Positions 1 to 11,694 are shown, counted from the first letter of the stretch. The stretch is 64,000 nt of DNA from Neoscytalidium dimidiatum (GCA_037367355.1 CM074696.1:992001-1056000); one strand, 5' to 3'. Notes: a model not told the origin generated them from the letters alone. Numbers and translations are program-made.

Positions 1-722
1 CCGATGCACCCACGCAATGCAACCCCGCTGGAGACGACACCAAACGGAACAATAAAACAAACTCTTTCCGGCCCCCGGCCATACTGCTGCATCTGCCATC
101 CGCTTAGCTTGCAAAGCTATAACGACGAGAGCACATCTCGGACATGGTGCGAGGCGTGGATAATGCTGTTACTGATGATGCTAGATGGCAATGGTACGAA
201 ACAGGTATTCCACGGACAAGCACGTACAATTGCCACGACGGAACTGTGTATGCAAGTAGCCGAAGTTCCGCTGAGCTAATAGGACGAAAAAGAGAAGCCG
301 GAATATACTAGCGGTGACCGGATGCATTGCCTCGTGTCGCGAAATACGAGGACACGAAGGCCTCATGCTTGTGCAGAATCTCCTTGCTGTCTGTTCTCAA
401 AACAGCTTCGCACATCTGCCCGATGGATGGAAAAGTAGGTTTTCATGTGTGACCCGATTTCGTTTCGCGAAGGTGGGACAGAAAGAGGGGCGGGGCTGAT
501 CCTGCAGAACGGTTTCGTTGTGAACCCGGTCTGCGGATACTTCTTCCGCGCCAAACTCAAGCAGCCAAACAAACTTAATGGCGTCTGCCTGCAACGCTTG
601 TGTTTCCTGACCTATTGTTCTGTGGGTCTGTTTCTGTCTCAGACGAACCAAGATCCTGGGTCGACGTAAGTCACGACCGCACTGACAACGTCGCCTTCGC
701 GGATGGGACGCGGTTGGCTCAT
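1..722. other. intergenic, no gene seen
   Basis: This stretch lies downstream of the hexokinase-like gene. The short open frames on both strands are unrelated to one another, lack recognisable domains and carry no convincing splice sites. It probably holds the 3' untranslated region of that gene and spacer DNA. Confidence 0.6.
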
Positions 723-2503
723 TTACGAGTGGTGGTCCTCCAGACAGCAAACTGCAACAGCAGCGCCAAAGATGGAGGATTCAATGGCCATTTCCAGGTC
801 CACGGCACGAGAGGGTGCGCCCGATCGGTCGGTCAGCTCGTCGATATATTGCTGTGCGAGATTCCTGAATGAGGGGTATTTCTCGATCACGGAGCCGTTG
901 CAGCTGATGGTAATGTGTCCAGCGTCAGCAGCAGACAGGCCTTCGGACTTGTTGCGAAGCGTCCACAAGGCGTGGATTCCGGTGGCAAGATAAGCGGCGG
1001 CACGGTGAGAGACCAATTGACATATTTGGCGGACATAGTAGAGGTCGGTATACGTTGGCGGGTTGGGGAGCGGGTGTTTAGCCTGGAAGATAGTACAAGC
1101 CTTTGAGAGGGTAGGGGTATCATCTCTGGATGATAGGGTTAGCGAACAATTCTGAATTCAGGCGAGCGCCTCTCGGTCGACTCACGCTTCTATGACGGCC
1201 ATAACGCCAGTGTCAAAGCTATAGCGCTCCATGAAGCGGTCAGGAACATCACCGCCGAACAAACCTGCGGTCTGGATGGCTTCCAGCAAGACAAGGCGCA
1301 CGATTTCGCCGAGGTAGCGACCGCTGATCAGATGTTCGTAAGGTTGGAAATCGGGGCGCTCGTGATTCTTGTTGAGAGCCTCGTCCCAGCGGGTCAGAGT
1401 AAGAATGTTCTTGCCGAACATGCTGAGTTCGGTGTTGACAAGAACGCGCTCTGCCTGGTCGTGCCACTCCTGTGGCCTGGCACCGAACTTCTCGCGTGAC
1501 AGAGCAGTGACGGGCAAGTGAACTGATGCATTGAAGCCGGTTCCCAGGATGAGCGCTAGCCTCGTCGACTCGTCCCGGTAAGCACGCGACAGGAGAGTTG
1601 CTGATGAGTCATTCACAATGGCATCCATGCGGACGTTGAGGCCCTGAGTCTGTTAGCTTGTGGTAGACGAGAGGAGAAGAAGAGGCACATAGGTACCTTT
1701 CTTGTGCAGGCCTGCGTGACCAGGTCACCGAGATCTTTCCTATGCACGCCGTTGGTCGCACGGAAACCCTTGCCCATCCCGAGCAAAATGCCGCTCCGGA
1801 TTGAGGTTTGCCTGGAGGAGGCGGTGTCAGTGTTCTGAATTCTGCCTGAGGCCGGATTCGGACAAGGCGAGTGAGGGCGGAATTACTCAACAGGGAAAGA
1901 CCAAGACAGGCCCATGGGCAGCGTGTCGGGCCCCAGCTTCTCGCTGACCTGGGGCTCTTCGAGGGTGTCTGCAATACGGGCGGCCATCCAGTCGAAAAAG
2001 GCGTGGCCCTCTAGCGCGCGCACTGAGTCGTTGATGGGGAAGCAGCGCATCTTGGCAATGCTCATACAGTCGTCGCCCGCCTCCCTGCCGCTCAGCTCGA
2101 CCAGGGCGACGCGAAAGGTCGAACCGCCTACGTCCAAGGCCAGGTAGGTGCCGCGCTCGAAGCCGGTGGGCAGCGTATGGTTGTAGGAGGGCAGCATGCA
2201 GATGTCGCTGTTCTGGAGCTTGCGGGCGAACTCTTCCTGCAGCTTGGCCGACATGGCCAGCAACCGGTCAGGCTGCAGCGGCGCCTCGAACTGGCGCTTG
2301 ACGTCGCGCAGGAAATCGTCCATGGTCAGGTCGCAGGCGCGGACTACATTGTGTAGGCCATGTTTGGAGGGGGGCAACTGGGAGGGGCTGCAGACGGTGT
2401 GGACTAGTGAGGGAAGCATGGCGACCCTCTCAACGGCGGCCAGGAGAGCGTGCCAGAGATCAAACATTGAAGTCGGAAAAGGGCTGGCGGCAGCAACGGC
2501 CAA
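723..2503 (-). CDS. atypical hexokinase (XprF/HxkD-like)
   Basis: Hexokinase-fold protein in four exons: 2503-1887, 1811-1697, 1643-1186 and 1125-723, joined through introns of 75, 53 and 60 nt that all keep phase, giving about 530 residues. The phosphate-1 motif reads LALDVGGSTFRVALV. The sugar-binding strand is LSWSFPVEQ followed by GMGKGF, and the catalytic-Asp segment is DAIVNDSSATLL. The usual EFGAF glucose-binding motif of canonical hexokinases is not seen. This resembles the filamentous-fungal XprF/HxkC/HxkD group, known in Aspergillus nidulans as regulatory proteins (extracellular protease control, carbon-starvation response) rather than main sugar kinases. The N-terminus before the kinase fold is hydrophobic (FDLWHALLAAV) and could be a membrane or organelle anchor. 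The start at 2503 is the first ATG of the open frame; 2467 is an alternative. Family assignment is firm; loss of catalysis is inferred. Confidence 0.88.
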
Positions 2504-2552
2504 GGTGGCGGTGCTGGCGGAGCGTGATAACGAAGGGCAGGCAGACAGGGCC

Positions 2553-2587
2553 GGACAGGACAGGACAGGACAGGACAGGACAGGACA
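2553..2587. repeat. (GGACA)7 microsatellite
   Basis: Seven perfect copies of a 5-bp unit lie about 50 bp upstream of the hexokinase-like start codon, so in its promoter or 5' leader. Such tracts are prone to slippage. Confidence 0.95.
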
Positions 2588-3177
2588 GGCAGGGCGAAGC
2601 TTCGGGGCGTCAGTGTTAGGCGGCGGGCCTATGTACTCTGGCGGCGACGCGTAGCACTCGTGTTGGCAGCAAGGACACAGTTCTCAGAGATTTCAGGCAC
2701 CGGCTGGAGATGTGACCGATGTCGCAAACGGAGCTTATGCATGGCGCTTGTACGGAGCTCTGTCGAGCCTTGGACAGCGTGGTAGGGGAGGAAGGTGTCA
2801 TCGGCGACAACGGGGCAGCATGGCGAGGCCTAGAGGCTCAGAGGCCGCTTTGGGCACGGCAGGCCAAGCAAGGGTGGCTGCCGGGCGGCGGTGGAGCTGC
2901 GGCGCCGCGAGCGCAGAGAAGCTCTCGCTCGTCTGGTTGTTGCAAGACAGCTTTTTGCTGAGGCCGGATGGATGATACCAGACGTTGCAACATGGCTATT
3001 CCGCAACGGAGAGCCGAGGGCCGCGCAGGGCCAGCGACCGCCCCCCGCCCGCCCAATCTGCGCGCGCACCCGCCCATGCAGCGCCGCCCCAAGCCGCATC
3101 TGAGGCCTGCCCGCGCCTCGTCATCCCCGTCCGGGCAATCGCTCGCCCGCCAGACTCCCCGTTAACTGACTGATTGA

Positions 3178-3197
3178 CTGCCTGCCTGCCTGCCTGC
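3178..3197. repeat. (CTGC)5 microsatellite
   Basis: Five tandem copies of CTGC inside the pyrimidine-rich part of the gene-free region, followed by a CCG-rich run. Confidence 0.9.
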
Positions 3198-6100
3198 CGC
3201 CGCCGTCGCTGCCACTGCCGCCCGCCTGCCCGCGGCCTGTCTGCGGGCGCCATTGCCTCCACCGTGCCTCCACCGTGCCTCCACCACCATGCCTCCGTCG
3301 CTCTGATCAAGCTGCCCCCCAGTCGCGATCCACGTGTGCCTCCCGGCGCTACTGCTGCGCGACCCGCCAACCGCTGCTCCAGCTGCTGACGGCACCTCTG
3401 CGGCTCGAAGCCCGCCGCCGCCAAGCCTACCTCCGTTTCAGCATCACCACCACACCAGCGGCCCTGGAGGTCGAGCGCAGGCTCCTCAGCATCGCCGGTC
3501 TGCAGCACCTGCGCCGCCGTCCGGGGTCCCGTTGCGTGTAACCAGCGGCTACTCCTGCAATCTGTATTGCATCTGCCACCTGCCCTGCCCAGCTCACCAC
3601 CGGCCGGCCCTGCGGCGGCGCGGCGGCGTGCCAGTCTCGCGCCCTCTACACCAAACGAGCAGCTCTCGCCCGTCCAGCGTCAAGGTAGGATGCCTTGACA
3701 TGCGCGCCAAGCGGAGGGACTTCCGATGCCACCGCCGGCAGATGTCACGCTCCCGTACGCGAATCGACGCCCACCATCTGCCGTTGGCTGTAACGCCGAT
3801 TCGGCCCTGCGGCGTGAAAATGGAAAGGGCAGCAAAGCTGGATTGCTCACCTGCAGCTGCAAAAAGCTTGGTATCCGCGGCCCGCCTTATCAAATCGCCT
3901 TTGCGGAGAACCCGCCCACTTGCGTTGCACTTCAGGAGAAAAAGGGCTGCCTGCAATCCGCACTGATGCCAACAAGTGCAACCCTACCGAGTAAGTCCCC
4001 GTTAATTCCAGGCACGCCGGCTCCATCGCATTGCTGTCGCCGGGAGATCGCAATTTTTTTCCGCTGTAGTCACAACAACACGTACATGATCCACACTTGC
4101 CTATTACGTACCGCTGCTCGGTTCCTCTCCGCCGGCCGATCGCTCAAATCCCGCCTTGTGTTACATATGGGCCAGATCTCGGCTGCTGACGGGAGAACTC
4201 AACTCGTCCTGGCGTGACCACACACTCCAGCGGCGCCATCACGCCCCGGCCGTGGAACCATCTCACATACATGTCCTGGATACGCTCAAGCCCCGACCAT
4301 GTACCGCCGCCCTGTGACGTGCTTACGTCGTGCGGGGCAGTTCCTTCACGCACTCTTCGCTTCTCGGAATTGTTGTCCAAGCACCGGCAAGCGCACTGTC
4401 ACCCACTTGCCCCCTTGCAATTGCGAGGCAGTCGAGCTTTGAAGAAAGCTAATCTGCCGACCCAAGGCTCGACGCGTGGTTTCGTTTCTTTGCGGGTTGC
4501 CACCGCCGTCAATGCCCCTCACAGAAGCTGAAGCGTTCTAGTTGCTGGGCAGCGGCCGCATGTGCTTCCAGAAGCATGGAAGTGCAAACTTTCCATCGGC
4601 CCTGCCGCGCCTATTAGGCTCTAACCGTCGTGACGCATGTTTCAGAGGTTCTCTGATTGGCCATCGGGCACCCTGTCCCTCACAGAAACTGAGGCATTCT
4701 CAAACGCCCGGGAACGACGGGGTTGGGTTTCTTTCGTCAGACCTTTGCCGTTACACCGTTTTGCCCTGTTGCCAACATCTCGCGGCTGCATGCTCTAGTG
4801 TAAGCATGAACTTCAAAACGCCGTGCTTCCTAGCTTCCCTCATCTCTGACTCCCATCCCGGCGTCACCGGCTCGACCTATCGACTCGATGCCCCACCTCC
4901 CTCACATATGATGAGCCTACCAGTCCGGTGTAGAGGGAATAAAGGGAGGTGAGTCGCCTAGGAATGCATCAGGCCGTCGTTCAAGTTCATGCGCTCTCTC
5001 ACCGCTTCATTGCTTGTTCGACCTCAAAAGGTGGCCAACACCACACACAGGCTGGAAAATTCCGCTGTGGACTTCCACAGACGCAAGCTAATGCCGGCGC
5101 CAACCTGTTCGCCGCCCCTTTGCTGTGAGAGCTGGGCTGAACAGACGTTCTCCCCGACGTGAGACGACGGATCATATTTTCTTCCCTTGGCTCTTATTCA
5201 TGCACCGCAGCCCATTCATGAAGACCGTTGTGGCAGCCTCAAACCCAGTGTGCTCCTCGCTCACCTAAGGTTACGGCCGTTGTCTAACGGCCCCAAAGCG
5301 CTACCTGGAGCGAGTAAGGCACACAGCTGACAGTCACATGGTAAAGTAAGACCCATTGTATTAAGTAAGCAGCCTGTTTCTTACCTACACACATCTACAT
5401 TTCGCCAAGAAAGATAAGATTTCTCGACGTGCCCTTCCCCAATTTCCGTTCGCTCCGATCACGGAATATGCTACATATCGTGGCGAGTCACTCACGGTAG
5501 CAAGTAGCAGTAGCAGTCGCAAGAGCCGCAGAACACCCTATCCCTGCTCCATCTCCACCACCGTTCCTTCATCACCCATCCATTCAAGGGCGCCTCCCCA
5601 CATGCCAATCCCAATACGGGCCAGTGCTGATGGCAAGGTGTCTTTCGTATGTAGATCAATGGTCCCTTCGTCCGCATGACCTGCCATCCTGGAGGATCTC
5701 GAACTCAGGAACAGCTTATGGGTCTCGCCTCTCCTTCCGACGGGAGCCGCGCATGATGAACCCCTCCGCCTATCTTTGGCGTGGCGGCTTGCAGAAGTTA
5801 TGTAACTGGTCGATGATCGTCTCGCTGCCCTCTCCAAAGAACTCCGTTCGCGGGCGATTGGTGGAGTTGCAACCGCACGATTGTGGCGTAAAGCGTACAT
5901 GTCAAATGACCCTATTACGGAAGACTAAGCAACGTTGCAACAACGACGCCCAGCCTCATGCTGCATACGTACTCCGATACCACTGCTCGTTTGTCCTATC
6001 GTCCGGCTTGTGGTTCTGGGCTTCTTGGGCGAACGCGCCAAGCCTGCTCAAGCCCGCAATCTGCATGTGGGGTTTTACCGACGTTATTGGGGACGCATAG

Positions 6101-6881
6101 TATCCGCATTGGGTCGCGTGCTTTGGAGGCGTGGTTAGATCTTGTTGCATGTGAATGCAATGCTGCGATATGCTGGCCGTAGTGTCGTCGAGAGAATGAA
6201 GATCAGGTAAGTATAGCGAGCGAGAGCATGCAGGCGGCGCATCGTGTGCGAGTCTAAGAATCCGGGACACGGGATGTCTTGCATACAGTGGATCTCACGT
6301 AGATTCCCAGCCGGGCTGTTCCGCGACCAAGGAGATGTGGTGTCAATAATGGCGATGAGGAAAGACGCACGCTCGAGCTTGCCCTCCAGCCCCGAAGTAG
6401 GGGGCAGAAATCATGGATGTATCGTGCAAGCTTGAACAGCAAGAAAAGAAGAATCATATCTTTTTCACCACCTATTGGTAGGCTCCTCCACAACCAGAAG
6501 CAACATGGTATCATCAAAGGAAAGACTCGCTCTCAAGGCCATGGGACCGGATGGCCATCCACTGGTTCCAAGTTCGCTAGCAAATCCGCTCCATCCCCAA
6601 CCACCCACCGTGATTTCGTTTCTCATCTCACGTCCATCAAACCCCACGGAAAATGGAAAGTAAAGAAGCCCATTGCAACCAGCCATTCGCTCGTACCCCT
6701 AGAAATGCAGCTCATAGCAAACAACGCGTGTGGAACGTTCCATAAAAGGTGTCAATGGCCCCGGCCCTGCTTCTTCCATCCACTATCTTCGATCGTCATT
6801 CCATCAATGATTACAAGAACATACCGGACTAAAGAAAAGTAACAACAAGAAGCGCAAACAGTATCGGCGCAGGGGACTAAT

Positions 6882-8571
6882 TCAGTTCTTCGTTTCAGCC
6901 TCGAACGCCGCAGTGCCAACGGGGGCAACGTCCGTCAAGCTCTCATCCGTGAACTTGAGGTCCTCCTCAAGTGAGACGGTATCCTTGATCTTGATAAGGA
7001 TGACAGGGAGCGCGATGACCAAGCTGCCGGCCAGAAGGGCCCAGCAGGATGCGAACAGGTTCATGAAGGGCAGCTTCTCGAGATCAAGCGCCCAGATGAC
7101 GACCGCACCGGCCGACTGAATACCCTTGTAGAAACCCGCGAAGTTGGCGAGCTTGCGGCCGTTGTTGGTCATGGCACCCATGAGCCTTGAGGGTCGTCAG
7201 CAAAAACCTCACTTTTTGATAGACACGTGGAAATCGAGTTACGCGACTTACCAGTAAACTGCAGTCTGCCAAGCGGCATCGTAGAAACCGTAGAACATGT
7301 ACAGGAACATGGGGCCGACATAGCCGCTATCAGACCAGTCCTTGACAACATAGCCTTCAGCGCTAGTCTCGGCGCGGGTGTAAGTCTTCTGGAATGCATA
7401 GCCGCCACCCCAGATGGCCATGGTTATGGCAAAGAGGACGATCCAAACGGCTTTGGCACGGGTGGTACGACGAAAGCGCTGCTGGTCAAGGCCGTAACCG
7501 AAGATAAAGGCGCCAACGATCTGCATGATATAATACAGAGTATTGTTGAGGGCGCGCGTACGGGTGTTAAAGTAGGCGGCGTTAACATCGTTGAACTGGT
7601 AGGTGTAGAACCAATTGGAGGCCCAAAACATGGGGAACATGGTGATAATGTAAGGGTCGGAGATGAAAGTCTCGCCCAAACCGATAAGCTCGGTCCTCCA
7701 GCTGGGATTCTTCATCAAGATGATATGCGAACCATCCTCGCGGACGACGCTCTTAGCAGGCGCGAGAGTGAAGGCGAGGGCGGCACCGATCAGGGTCAAG
7801 ACGAGGAAACCGATGTAGGTGCCATCGCTGACGGTGCTGGCGGTGGTGGTGTGAATATTCTGGCCCAGGGGAATCTGCGACGCGTGACGCAATTGGTTAG
7901 CAAGGGATATGGACGAAGGTTTCTCGAAGCTCGAGCGCGTGGCTATGCGACACTTTATTTCCGACAGGGCGGCTGAGGCTTACCAGACTTCCAATGACGG
8001 CTCCCAAGTTGAAGATCATCCAGAACCACGAAATATAGCGGCCCTTGGACGCTTCGGGCGGGTACGACATCATAATGGCTCCCTGGGCGCACCAGAGCAG
8101 GCCGGCGCACACACCAAGGAAGGCACCGGCGAAGATGGTAAATCCATAGTTTTGGTTGTGCGAGAAGCTGAGGAAGGATGCGACATAGATGCTGTAACCC
8201 AATCCACCGAATCCCAGGGCAAACCTCACGCCGAGCGTGTTGGCGATGGTGCCGGCAAAGAAACCGACAACGGCGAAGGTCGAGTACAGGGCGATGTTGG
8301 CCTTGTTGGCGGCCTCCGGGTCGACCTGTCCACCACCACCCATGCCGGACAGGGCATTGAACATGCCCGGGCACATGAAGCAGACAAACGACACGATCAC
8401 CAGCTGGACGGGCGGCGAGGCATACCAGACCTTGTGTCCGAAAATATTGAACTCGCGGTATTTCCATGACTTTTTGCGCGAATCAACCACGCCGGCCTCC
8501 TCGATGTAGGGCGGCGGGGTGCTCGAGGCAGGGCGCTCCTCGGCCTTGGAGGACTTCTCGTTCTCAGCCAT
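6882..8571 (-). CDS. UNC93-like (DUF895) MFS membrane protein
   Basis: Polytopic membrane protein of 504 residues in three exons: 8571-7984, 7874-7252 and 7185-6882, with introns of 109 and 66 nt that have GTAAG donors and keep phase. The cytosolic N-terminus (MAENEKSSK) is followed by about eleven hydrophobic segments. It has the glycine-rich loops of the DUF895/UNC93 branch of the major facilitator fold, for example MCPGMFNALSGMGGGG after the first segment and ISWFWMIFNLGAVIG before the first intron. Fungal members are uncharacterised plasma- or vacuolar-membrane proteins, and no substrate can be read from the sequence. The start at 8571 is the first ATG in the frame that precedes the conserved region; the frame further upstream is Pro/Ser-rich leader and opens with a non-ATG codon. 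Confidence 0.9.
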
Positions 8572-8708
8572 GGCGGTGGTGCTCAATTGTCGAGGATGTG
8601 GATTGGGGAGCAAGCAGCGTGTAGGCGAGCGCTGGGGCCGTGTGGAGGCAGGCGGAGATAGGGGAGGCGCGGTGGAGCCAGCGGCGGCTGCTTTGCCCGG
8701 GCAGGAGA

Positions 8709-8732
8709 CTGGCTGGCTGGCTGGCTGGCTGG
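8709..8732. repeat. (CTGG)6 microsatellite
   Basis: Six perfect 4-bp units about 140 bp upstream of the UNC93-like start codon, in its likely promoter or 5' leader. Confidence 0.93.
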
Positions 8733-9131
8733 CGGGACGCTGAGGCGTCGTCGGACGAGGTGTCACTTGCTCGACGTTCGTTCGTGAGGTTCAGTGCTTC
8801 AGCAGGCCGTGGGCACACGAGCAGGAGCGTGTTCTATATATTGCAGGCAGGCCGTGGCGTGTTGTGCCCCGGCGGAGCGCTAGACCAAGCTTCCCTCCAC
8901 ACGACGCTTGGGCGCCGCAAGGAGCAGTCCACGAGAGATAGCACGCAGCCAGAAGGCCGGTCAGCCAACGAGACGGCTCGGGGAAGGGCGATAAGACGCT
9001 GTCGCTCGGCTGTTGCGCACAAATACGGAGCGTGGGAGGCTCGGCATGCGTCCGGCCGCCAGGGTCGTGCAGAGGACCCAAGGGCTGAGGGCTGAGAGAG
9101 AGGGCGGGCGCTGGGGCCGCGGCAGGCGGCT

Positions 9132-9161
9132 CAGGGCTCCAGGGCTCCAGGGCTCCAGGGC
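9132..9161. repeat. 8-bp tandem repeat, almost 4 copies
   Basis: The unit CAGGGCTC is repeated three full times plus six bases. Confidence 0.9.
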
Positions 9162-9660
9162 GCGGCAGCTGGTGGCGTCCGGGCGCTGACCACACACACG
9201 ATCTCGCCGGCGCTCTCTCTTCAGTGTTCACGTTCCTCATCGCTCGGCTCGGCCGCTGCACGACAGAGCCGGCCGGCCCCAGCACTCGTCCTATCCCCTC
9301 CGCCTGCCTGGCCAGCCTGCCAATCGCCCTCCGCCCACAGCTGCAACGGTCGAGCAAGCCACCACACCCCTCCCAGATGTAACCTTTTGATCATCAGCCA
9401 CTCGCACAGTCCCAGTGCCTGACGCTGCAGACCACCAGCACACCCGCAAGCCCACGGCGCCCAGATAACACTGTCGCAGACGAGCTTCGCGACTATCTCC
9501 AGCTGCGACCCTCGCTGACTCGGCCTGATATCGCCGCCGGGCATCGCAGGATTTGCGGCCAACTGTCGCTTGCAGTCCAACCCCCCCGGTCTGCGTTGCG
9601 CTGGCCGTGTGGTATGACGGCGTGCCAGTGGGACCGCGGCCGCGCCCGCTGCCCGCCATC

Positions 9661-9678
9661 GTGACCGTGACCGTGACC
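9661..9678. repeat. (GTGACC)3
   Basis: Three perfect copies of a hexamer, about 380 bp upstream of the deaminase start. GTGACC resembles a half site for bZIP or nuclear-receptor-like factors, but no regulator can be named. Confidence 0.85.
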
Positions 9679-10061
9679 GTCCAGTGAAGCAGTTTGCAAA
9701 TCGATGGGGACAGAAGGCCGCACGCCAATCGAGCATCGCCGGTGCAGTGTCGACGTAGTATGGTAACACCATGACGATGCACCGGAATCCCGACAACACC
9801 GGCGTCTGCATCCAATGAAGCGCCGCCAATCCGGCACACTTTCGCCGATGACGGCCATGATGCCGCTGCCTCCCAGTGGCAACGCCGCCGACGATGATGC
9901 TACCAGCCCATGTAAAAACCCTCTGTAGGCCCCAGAAGCGGCTGTTCAGAAGTGAGAACTGCTGCAAACTGCCCTCCAGCTGCCTCTTCAATCCACGTCC
10001 CACCCACCCAGCCGCTCTACCTCATTTGGACACTTAATACACCCTCCGCCGTTCCGTCACC

Positions 10062-10118
10062 ATGTAAGCTTTTCCTCAGTGAGGCTGTGTGTCTAGCGCT
10101 GACCCGATCGCCACCAGG
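10062..10118 (+). other. start codon split by intron (AT|G)
   Basis: The sequence CACC-AT is followed directly by a GTAAGC donor. The 54-nt intron ends in CACCAG, and the next base G completes the ATG, after which AGG CTC ATC gives the conserved RLII start of the deaminase. Reading straight through the unspliced ATG meets TAA at once. Confidence 0.85.
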
Positions 10119-11694
10119 AGGCTCATCATCCGTGAAGATCCCCAGGCCGCCTCCAAGTATATAGCAGACTACATTGTCGGTACGTCTGTGTCTCTCCACC
10201 AGCATCCCACTGCCCGTTCCGTCTCGTAGTTTGCCCGTGTTGGGCCTGCATGTTCGCCAGCCCAATTATAGAAACAATGTTTTGACGTGTATCATTTCCG
10301 TAAACTGTAGAGCGCATCAAGGCCTTCGAGCCTACGCCCGAGAAGCCGTTCGTCCTGGGCCTGCCGACGGGCAGCAGCCCCGAGATCATCTATAAACTGC
10401 TTGTGCAGAAGTACAAGAATGGCGAGGTCTCGTTCCGGAACGTCGTCACGTTCAACATGGTACGACCTGACTTTTCCTTCTTTCTCACGTCACGACGTCT
10501 ATAAATATGCATTTTCTTCGTATCCCCTCAAAGCAAAGCACAGACGACAGTGTTGCTTGCAGATGCTAGCGCGCCATACGCCCGGGGCCAATGAATGGTC
10601 GAGTCTTTGCTGTTCGTGACACGAGCTGCTGCACGCTTCAAGACAAGCCATTCATGCCCCACAAGATGCACACTCGGGTTCTCGGGGACAAAGGGGTAGT
10701 GCGATACGGTGCGGCGCGGTGCGGTGCGGCGCGGGAGCAAGCAAGCATTTGTCGATCACAGCCAATCACCGATACTGGTTCTACACTGCCAGACACGAGC
10801 ACTGACACATGCCAGGACGAATATGTGGGTATCCCGCGCGAGCACCCGGAATCGTATCATAGCTTCATGTACAAGCACTTTTTCTCGCACGTCGACCTGG
10901 ATCCGGCCAACATCAATATCCTGAACGGCAATGCCCCTGACTTGGAGGCCGAGTGTATTGCTTACGAGGAGAAGATCAAGGCCGTCGGCGGCATCGAGCT
11001 GTTCCTCGGCGGCATCGGCGCAGACGGTCACATTGCCTTCAACGAGCCCGGCTCGTCGCTGCAGTCACGCACGCGGGTCAAGACTTTGGCATATGACACC
11101 ATCCTCGCCAACTCGCGTTTCTTTGGCAATGACATTTCTCAAGTCCCCGCCATGGCGCTGACCGTCGGCGTCGGCACTGTCATGGACGCCCGCGAGGTTG
11201 TCATTATCATCACCGGTGCGCACAAGGCTTTGGCCCTGCAGAAGTGTGTCGAAGAGGGCGTCAACCACATGTGGACCCTCTCTGCCCTCCAGCAGCACCA
11301 GCACCCAATGCTCGTCGTCGACGAGGATGCCACGCTCGAGCTCAAGGTCAAGACCGTTCGCTACTTCAAGTCGATCGAGAAGGTTGCCCGCCGCCTCGGC
11401 TTCGAGCAGATGCTGCCCTCTGAGGCCCGTATCTCGGCCAAGCGTAGCACCATCCGCGAGGAGCTCAACAGCCCCATCAGTCCCAAGGCTGTCAAGCCGA
11501 CGTCCTTCCAGGTGCCGCTGCTTGTCCCCAATCCCAACCCTCAGTCTGTGAGCCGCTCGCCAACTCCCGAGCCCGTCCTTGAGAGCATGGCCAGCCGCAT
11601 TTCACCAGTAGAACCCTCGATTGATTTTCAGAGTATCCCTGACGATGCTCCCCTCCAGAGGATGGGTGCTCGCGTCGCCCCGCTGGCGGGTTGA
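10062..11694 (+). CDS. glucosamine-6-phosphate deaminase
   Basis: NagB/Nag1 family enzyme that converts glucosamine 6-phosphate to fructose 6-phosphate and ammonia, in amino-sugar and chitin catabolism. Exons are 10062-10063, 10118-10179, 10311-10459 and 10816-11694 (363 residues). The first coding exon is only AT; the G of the start codon comes from exon 2, which gives the conserved N-terminus MRLIIRED. Visible motifs are GLPTGSSPE (phosphate loop), [16 protein letters not shown] (Asp general base) and [17 protein letters not shown], with the catalytic Asp/His/Glu. The family core ends near residue 270. The remaining roughly 90 residues are Ser/Pro-rich with SP motifs ([14 protein letters not shown]), as in other filamentous fungi. 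Intron 3 is 356 nt, long for this window. The family call is secure; the split start is inferred from splice consensus and homology. Confidence 0.95.

Larger units (their letters stand above)
2504..6881. other. 4.4 kb gene-free GC-rich region
   Basis: No supportable gene was found here. Open frames at 3.0-4.2 kb occur on both strands at once and are Pro/Arg/Ala-rich low complexity, typical of GC-rich non-coding DNA. The part from about 3.1 to 3.6 kb is strongly pyrimidine-rich on the plus strand, like a promoter or long 5' leader. The segment from about 6.3 to 6.88 kb should contain the 3' untranslated region of the UNC93-like gene. A long non-coding transcript is possible but unproven. Confidence 0.5.
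8572..10061. other. divergent intergenic region
   Basis: Shared upstream DNA of the minus-strand UNC93-like gene and the plus-strand deaminase gene. It is GC-rich and carries several short tandem repeats. Overlapping open frames on the minus strand (9.2-10.0 kb) are Arg/Ala/Gly-rich without domains, and I treat them as chance. Confidence 0.55.

Noticed and set aside
3334..3966. Plus-strand open frame of 210 codons (and a minus-strand one at 2996-3508)
   Set aside because: Both strands are open at the same place, the proteins are Pro/Arg/Ala/His-rich low complexity, and there is no domain or splice pattern.
6417..6842. 141-codon plus-strand frame next to the UNC93-like 3' end
   Set aside because: It overlaps the probable 3' untranslated region of the opposite gene and has no domain.
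7227..7976. 249-codon plus-strand frame opposite the UNC93-like gene
   Set aside because: Antisense shadow. The minus strand carries the recognisable transporter with clean introns.
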